From the NCBI GenBank assembly GCA_030549495.1, contig JAUIRK010000509.1:680501-744500 (forward strand): DNA of 64,000 nt, written 5' to 3'. The stretch is from Nectonema munidae. Its lineage: Eukaryota > Nematomorpha > Nectonematoida > Nectonematidae. Under the pieces are notes generated by a model that saw nothing but the letters and a program-made list of their open reading frames with translations, made no database searches and was not told the DNA's origin. Shown in pieces: positions 57,848 to 64,000 of the stretch. The position numbers and the translations under genes are program-made. Positions within the stretch are counted from its first letter, which is position 1, and every line of letters starts with the position of its first letter.

Positions 57848-57956
57848 CATCCAACTCACGACAAACTGGAACAAGTGCTACAGTATTTCGTATCATTCAA
57901 CTCCAACTTGATTCCAATGAACATAAACCGAGAAGATTTAGGCCTGGAAGATAACA
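57848..57956 (+). CDS. SH2 adaptor gene, SH2 C-terminal exon
   Basis: A 109-nt exon coding HPTHDKLEQVLQYFVSFNSN then LIPMNINREDLGLEDN. The helix KLEQVLQYFV and the final LIPM strand correspond to the last helix and end of SH2 domains (typical form: L..VI.YFV....L.P). It starts in phase 0 after TATTTAG and ends in phase 1 at AACA/GTAAAC. The 1376-nt intron before it holds a solo TTAACCCTTTGAG MITE end at 57084. Confidence 0.83.
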
Positions 57957-58518
57957 GTAAACGCTCATACACGAAATCATTTCTTACCAAGAATCTATAC
58001 TACCAAAATTGATCATATCAAGAGTGTGAATGAGAGGAAAAACTGTCTTCAGAGTGTTGTGTGGTGAATTTTAACTTGGAGAAGGGCGTTGCCCCAGAAA
58101 CTTGGGCAGTTTTAAGTTTTGTTTGCGAATGTCCACTGATTTATAGGAAGCACTCATCAGCATAAGTAAGCGCGTGAATAGAGAAAAATATTTTGGTTCA
58201 TTTATTTTCAAGTTAACGTTATATTTCTAGCTCAAAAAGAAGGTATAGCATATTTAGTCATATTTTTGGACTTTTCCCATTTCAAATTGGCGGTTGAATT
58301 TATTTTAAATGGTAACTTTTTGTTTTTGAGAATAAGAAATATCAAAGTGATACATTTTAAAAATTTACCAAAAAATCATCTATTTAAAATTTATAGTCAC
58401 AGAAGTTTACTCCCTTGACACTTACATATGTTAGAATCAGCCTAAACAAAAACGATATAAATTTTTTTGTAGATTTCAATTCTCTTTAATTAGTTTAACC
58501 CATTAAGTTAATTAAATT

Positions 58519-58889
58519 AATCTGAGTGAGATTAATTTTGACGCTGTCATTAATATCTTTGCTCAAAATAAACGCAAAGAATGTGGATGTAATTGTATGA
58601 TCTAACACGTGTCATTTATTTCCTAAGACTGATTCCTATCTGAGTGCAGGCATGAAAGCAAACAGTTCCAGAAAGTAAGGGTGCATCACTGTAACGCCCT
58701 TGCCCTGTGCACACAACACACACACAGGCTTGCTAGAGCTGTTTTTGCTTTAACCCATTAAGAACCATAGAAATCAGACGATATTTTAAAAAAACGCAGA
58801 CGATTTATATTCAAATTCATTGAAAAAAGAAGACGAAGATGAAATTACTTATGTTCCCAAATGAGAACATTGGGACTTAATGGGATTAA
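58519..58889. repeat. Duplicated segment, copy 2, in an intron of the SH2 gene
   Basis: Near-identical to 53101-53459, including the MITE. It is preceded at 58495-58507 by TTAACCCATTAAG, an extra MITE left end not found in copy 1. Confidence 0.9.
58754..58885. mobile_element. piggyBac-like MITE within duplicated copy 2
   Basis: Same element as 53326-53455: CCCATTAAGAACC at left, GGGACTTAATGGG at right, with TTAA at 58750-58753 and, after one extra A, TTAA at 58886-58889. Confidence 0.8.
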
Positions 58890-59547
58890 ACAAAAATCTA
58901 AAGCATTTTTTTGCAAGTTGTGCGCTGTAAATTGCGCCTTTTGTAAATAACTTATCTAAATTTATTTTTAATTAATCAAGGAATAATATGATAATGAATG
59001 TTTTTGAATAGAGAAAAATCAGGAAAATATTTTTGTTTAAGGAATAATGAAAGGAGGGAACCCTAATTTCCTTATTGGTGAATAATTTTCCTAACCCTTG
59101 GGATTAGTCTTTAAAATTTTAGTCTTCAAAGGGTAAAGACAATCTGCTCTACACTCAAGGGGTAAGACAAACTCTTTGTATGAATTTTCATATCAATTGA
59201 AGCAAGTCGATAAACAGAACAATTTCGGGTTCGAGTGAAAGTCCATTCATGAACATTTGCTGTAGCTTGAGTTATAGGGATTAAAGAGTGACTTAATCCG
59301 GCTCAAAACAAATACGAAATATTTGAAGGTAGAAAAGTATAGCCTTATTTGAGCATTCGTTAAACGAAACATTTAAAACACTCGAAACACGTTTCTAAAA
59401 ATCACTCAGAGTTATTCGACTTGGCAGAGCCAACTTTTGGTAAGTTAGAGTGGAAGCGTGTAATGAGGCATTTCATGAAATGACATATGACATACAAATT
59501 CAACTCTTTTAGCTTATTATTAGTGAACGTTTTGATGCTTTAAACAG

Positions 59548-60036
59548 ATCTCAGTGTCATACTCAAGCAAATTTCATACGCCCTGGCGAATAATGCGCGT
59601 GAAACGCTCAACGATGAAAAGAAAGAGTCCCTCTCGAGCAACTACGACAAAAACGTCATTACACCCGAGAACAACGCAGACAAGATGGATGACCGGAAGG
59701 ACGATGTGAAGAACAAAGTTCTGGAGCTGGAGGAGAGCTTCTTATGCAGGAACTACTTCAAAGGCCACAAATATGACATGTTCCCTAGTCCGAAGAAGTT
59801 GGGGGAGGAAAGTGACAGCGGCCATTCTTCCGACTTCAACGTAGTATGCAATTCACAGGTGGTAAGTCATGTTGGTTGCGAGAGAGTGGAAGAGCTAACC
59901 AATAAAATAGAATACAACGCAAATCTTGAAATGGAAATGATTCTAAAGAAAGTCGAAAAGAGAGAATCTTTTTCCTCAACCACTATAACTCCGTCAGACG
60001 CTAACAGCAAAACAAACTCGGAGAAAGAAAACAAAA
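59548..60036 (+). CDS. SH2 adaptor gene, acidic tail exon
   Basis: A 489-nt exon coding LSVILKQISYALANNARETL, then a charged Ser/Glu/Lys-rich tail with VLELEESFLCRNYFKGHKYD, SDSGHSSDFNVV and EMEMILKKVEKRESFSSTTI. G+C is higher than in the introns. It begins in phase 1 after TTAAACAG and ends in phase 1 at AAAA/GTAGGT. Reading through this donor would give a 36-residue unrelated tail ending at 60140, so that extension is probably intron. NYF and KYDMF contain tyrosines that could be phosphorylated, by inference only. No known domain recognised in the tail. Confidence 0.85.
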
Positions 60037-60289
60037 GTAGGTGCTTTATTTTTTCTTTACGCCCAAGGGAAGAATCCTCCCAGAAGGCAACGGCAATACC
60101 ACTAGGACGACTAGATCAAGCTTTTGGTATTTCACAGTGAAAGCTTCCTCTCTCGCGAGAGAATCCTGAAGATCTAGGACGAGTACCATTAAAAACTCCA
60201 GAATATTAACTAAGAATAAGTACTAAAACTAGAATGCTCACTAATCTTACACCATGGTGGAATTTACCGGTCACCGTAATCAGACAACT

Positions 60290-60825
60290 CTTCTATTATC
60301 CTTCTCATTGTATCGTTTTGCAGGGAGATGTGCTTCAACTTTACAAGTTCAGAACTTTGCACATTCAATATGATATATTTGTAGCAAGGTAATATCAACT
60401 GTTCTCCTATCTTATGGGACTTTTTGACAGGAGTTATTCCTTAGAAACATAATAGAGGTCTTTCAAAGCAGACTTAAAATTTTGGAAAAACCCTCCTATG
60501 TTATCAAACCTTGATTTGTGCAATCGTTAGGCATTGACGTTTAGAATAGTCAATGCCATTGTTTACTGAACTTGTTAGGCTTTAGAAATTGGGATGACAC
60601 TTAGGTTCCTCTTCCCCACCAGACGTTAATGCAGTAAAACCAAATTTCAAGTATGAGTCTTCATATTTCATTTTTTAAGCCATTAAGAAAATGCACATTT
60701 GCATTTATAGATTAAAATAAAATAAAAATGGTACTCAGTTCAAAGAAAAAATTATTCATTCTTTTAAATGTGACAATACAAACAAGGCAATTTGACTTGA
60801 TAAAATCGGTGTAGTTATCACCAGT
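60290..60825. repeat. Dispersed repeat family R, copy 2
   Basis: Shares with 24855-25460 the words CACATTCAATATGATAT, CCTCCTATGTTATCAAA, TTCCCCACCAGACGTTAATG, GTATGAGTCTTCATAT and ACAAACAAGG. It lies inside the last intron of the SH2 gene. Unclassified. Confidence 0.7.
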
Positions 60826-60889
60826 TATGGTGAGATGGCGACCTTACAGTGCAAGTAATTTGTCGGGTATTAATGGTGAAGTACAAATT

Positions 60890-60960
60890 TCTTTTAAAAT
60901 TTTGATAATTATAAAAAGTTAGCCCCCACCCCAAAAAAATTTGAGGATGTCCGCCTCTGG
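60890..60960. repeat. Relic end of the CAGGGGCGCACATCC hAT family
   Basis: TTGAGGATGTCCGCCTCTGG is a decayed form of the inverted terminus GAGGATGTGCGCCCCTG seen in the complete copies; the rest is gone. Confidence 0.5.
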
Positions 60961-61995
60961 GAAATATGTCTCCGTTTCAGCACCAAATTGAAGTCGTGGA
61001 TTAAGAACAGCGTACAGTACCACCAAATCATTTGCAAGTATTGCTCGTGTGAATGGCCTATTCATTTGCCCGTTTGTGTAACTGGAATCGACAACCTACA
61101 AACTTTCGTATCGCGAAATCTGTGTACTTTGAAAAAACATGCAAAAATTTGATAACATAATAAGATTTGATCTCATAACTTCTATCAAGATTTGAAAATT
61201 TAATCCAATATAAGATTCGAAAAAATTTGTGGCCATTTTATAACACAAGATGGAAGAAGCAGAGCCACAAATTTAAAGAGGAAATCCTTTAAACTCATAT
61301 AGTAAAACACAGCGGCTTCAAACCTTTGTGATATGATGAGCGATTTCAACTGATGGCTGGAGATAAACGAAACTATAGGAAATTGAAAGAAACAAAGGAT
61401 TTTAATGAAAAAGCACGCATTTTGAATTAATAGCTGGAATAATTGTTTTATTAGCTATCAACTTTATATAAGGATGTGAGCTTTATTGGTTAGAACGATA
61501 AGAACTAAAATAACTTTTCTGATTCCAACTCGCTTTCTCATATTTTCTAAAGTAAAATTTTGTGTACGATGTTGAAATTTTGAGTTCTTCAAATTACTGT
61601 AAATCTGAGCTATGGAAATTTTTCTGTAGAAAGTTTGGCATTAACGCTAAATGTTGAGAATGTCTGGATAACAAATATTCACATTATGTCATTTTGAATA
61701 CAAAAATTTCATTTAAGATTTTAAGTACTTTTGTAAAACTTGTTTTTCATGTCTCGAAGGGCCAATCAAAAGTACAGAAAATCAAAACGAATATTTTCGG
61801 TTATAAGCTTGTGAAATTGTTTTATCTGTATCCTCCCCACGAAATTGTTCCTTGAAAGGGCGTACAACTACGTTATATGTTGTAATCACGCAATGATATA
61901 CACATGAGGTAGATGACATATTCTTTATTTATTCCTTTAAGCATTTTAGTGATTTTAACTTCCTTTATCCAATAATACTTTTTGTTAACTTTTAG

Positions 61996-62099
61996 GCTTA
62001 AAGAAGAACCAAGAAACGTTACTCGACGAATTGTCAAACTTATTGGAGATCAGAAGGAAAATCGTTGAAGAGTCGATCGCGAATGCGATAAAAGCGTGA
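61996..62099 (+). CDS. SH2 adaptor gene, terminal exon
   Basis: A 104-nt exon coding LKKNQETLLDELSNLLEIRR then KIVEESIANAIKA and a TGA stop. It joins in phase (A+GC gives Ser). Acceptor GTTAACTTTTAG is good. The peptide is predicted as an amphipathic helix with heptad-like leucines (LLDELSNLLEI) and could form a coiled coil. The polyadenylation signal follows 22 nt after the stop. Confidence 0.83.
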
Positions 62100-62120
62100 A
62101 AAAATGCTTCCTTTATTTTC

Positions 62121-62126
62121 AATAAA
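62121..62126 (+). terminator. Polyadenylation signal of the SH2 adaptor gene
   Basis: AATAAA located 22 nt after the TGA stop, in TTTTCAATAAACTTTTAA. The cleavage site would be near 62140-62150. Confidence 0.75.
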
Positions 62127-62149
62127 CTTTTAATTTTTCATTTTAAGCC

Positions 62150-62711
62150 AATTCTCTGAATGAGAGCGTCCACTAGTTCAACGTATTTCTGCGCAGCTTC
62201 TTCCCGTTTTGTGCCTTAAAAAAAAGGAGGCAAGTTTAAAGTGCAAAGAACAAAACATGCTTTTAAAGGGGGGTGCGATTGATTGAAGAACCCTGAGAAA
62301 ATATTAAAAGTAAAATAGAATTTGATTGGAGCATTTGCTCTCATTCACACACCTCTAAATCAGGAAAATTGCTTTGATTTAAAAATTGAAAACATATCAG
62401 CATAAATAAGCACATAAAGAAGTGAAGAGATGATGCAAGGTCTTCCTTGCGAATATGTGTGTGTGAGAGAAAGCAATTCAATTCATAGAAACATAGTTAG
62501 GGTAAGGACAATCTAAAATCATTTGAAGCAATTTTTTGCATCGATCTACACACTTATAACCAAAGTTTAAATGAGAGTATTATGTTTTTGACTTATGTTA
62601 AAAGTCAATAATTTTTCATATGGTCAAAAAAGGTCTTTTTTTTAGTATTTTGGCAGGTTTTTACATGCCAGGTCTTATTTCTCTCTGTGTTTTACAAAAT
62701 TTTTTTACTAA
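62150..62711. other. No gene recognised
   Basis: Intergenic, AT-rich; nothing recognised. Confidence 0.4.
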
Positions 62712-62719
62712 GTTTTAGA

Positions 62720-62999
62720 CAGGGGCGCACATCCGGGGGGCGAAATTATGGATTTTTTTTAACTAGGGTATATGCGTTATGCAAATTTAATTAAAATATA
62801 TTTGCTGGAAGTATAGTATTTAAATTTCACCAATTTTGTAAAAAAATATAAAGTAGTCTTATACATTTAGGTATGCTCTGAATACACTCTATTTTAAAGG
62901 ATTGCTTGAATATTTGGTCTTCCATGGTATTTCCAGACAACTAATTTTGAAAATTGCAAAAAAATACGTCCCCAATAATTTAGAGGATGTGCACCCCTG
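62720..62999. mobile_element. Short hAT MITE with perfect 8-bp duplication
   Basis: 280 bp, ends CAGGGGCGCACATCC and GAGGATGTGCACCCCTG, flanked by identical GTTTTAGA (62712-62719 and 63000-63007). Its interior is the reverse of the short copy at 22269-22553. No coding capacity. Confidence 0.95.
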
Positions 63000-63007
63000 G
63001 TTTTAGA

Positions 63008-64000
63008 ATAATTGGAAAAATAATTTCAAATTGAAAAATTACTGCAAAAAAAAATAATAATTTTTTATTATAACTTGGTCTCATTCAGAACTTCATGACA
63101 TTTTTTACCAGACTTGAAAAATTACAGTTCTATTCAAGTACATAACATTTTTTTAAAGCCAACTCTGACGCTAAAAATCGAGTATATTCATTTTTGGATC
63201 TTTTTCCAATTTTATACGCTAACAATTTTCTTACTTTAGACAACATTTAAATTAAAAAAAATTATGAGTAGGAATTTTTTTTTATTTTGCAATAACAAAT
63301 AATATATACTAATATGCATTTTGCAATAACTAATAACAAAATTATATTCTGACGTTAACTAATAAGTTGGAAGTAACGTATTCACTCTCCGCAAAGAAAA
63401 CGTTTCACTCCAGAAGTTGGAGAAAAATGGAAGTTTGTAAAATTCAACTTGAAAAATTTTAATATTAACTATGAAGATAATTAATAAATAAACATTATAA
63501 TGAAATAATTAAATTAGCCATTTTTTTTTATTATTGATGACTTTTGAATAAACTATTTTACTTTTTTCAATTTATATGCTGTTTATTTTAAAGTAAGTTA
63601 TATATAAGAATTTTCAAAAGCACTAGAATTTTGGAATCGGTACATCTCTACTTAAGAACAAAGTTTATAAAGAAAGAACTTTTTGTTTTTATCCACTGTT
63701 GAAGTCAAGATCATGATAGTGAAACTTAACAGCGTTAATTATGATCTTAGGAAGAGAAAAGTTGTAGATGAATCTTATTATTAGAAAAGTTTCTGGTGCA
63801 ATGAATATGAATGTCTGCGCTAAAGGTATGGACATAATTGAAATAAATCAGTTTGTGAGTATTTTCAGTGATAACATATTGTGTGATTTTTTGCAAAATT
63901 AGCTACTAATTATTCAATTTTTAGATTAGCTTTTGATATTTTATAAACCTCAAACGAATTGATTAATAATTTTATGCGTTTTCCTATTTTTCTGATAAGA
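63008..64000. other. No gene recognised; one hAT end
   Basis: AT-rich. At 63630-63650 the text GAATCGGTACATCTCTA is the inverse of a TAGAGATGTACCGATTC hAT terminus, with no left partner visible. Confidence 0.4.

Noticed and set aside
59685-60140. Single-exon gene of 151 codons
   Set aside because: A strong donor at 60037 and an in-phase exon at 61996 with stop and AATAAA make the last 36 codons intron read-through; the frame also extends upstream to the acceptor at 59547.

Overview
This is a strongly AT-rich eukaryotic (animal) window with split genes, short introns (about 58-63 nt) and very many transposable-element fossils. The gene families (a Vilse/ARHGAP39-type RhoGAP and an SH2 adaptor) and the mix of hAT, Merlin, piggyBac, RTE and tRNA-SINE elements fit an invertebrate, probably an arthropod. 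A copepod such as a sea louse is a guess from overall character, not something I can prove from the sequence.

Two host genes can be supported. On the minus strand at 2187-2493, two adjacent exons encode the paired WW domains of a Vilse/ARHGAP39-like Rho GTPase-activating protein; the rest of the gene lies outside what I can recognise. On the plus strand, six phase-consistent exons between 56098 and 62099 encode an SH2 domain, an acidic Ser-rich tail and a short terminal helix, followed by a stop codon and an AATAAA signal. The architecture suggests a STAP-like adaptor, but the 5' exons (expected PH domain) were not found with confidence.

The rest is mostly a transposon graveyard. hAT superfamily elements dominate. 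Intact 8-bp target duplications can be read around elements at 5550-5973, 14785-17082, 33505-34739 and 62720-62999, and near-perfect ones around 19697-22553, 26187-29342, 28710-28906 and 37947-38200. A Merlin element with a perfect 8-bp duplication sits at 39085-39655. TTAA-flanked piggyBac-like MITEs occur at 33160-33285, 48373-48465, 53326-53455 and 58754-58885. Decayed transposase pieces (hAT, piggyBac, pogo/Tigger), three kinds of LINE, and several copies of one tRNA-derived SINE complete the picture.

The most structured region is 19.7-30.8 kb. Two long hAT-ended elements share the same internal passengers (a tRNA-SINE and two smaller terminal-inverted-repeat elements), and one of them interrupts the endonuclease region of an RTE-type LINE. 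The 32.7-35.9 kb region is a second mosaic, in which a poorly characterised protein family (FLCxWDS ... LPPxHI ... GERFHQ ... MLADYCW) is broken up by a piggyBac-like MITE, a BED-finger hAT element and a piggyBac transposase fragment. I did not find CRISPR arrays, rRNA genes or a convincing functional tRNA gene.
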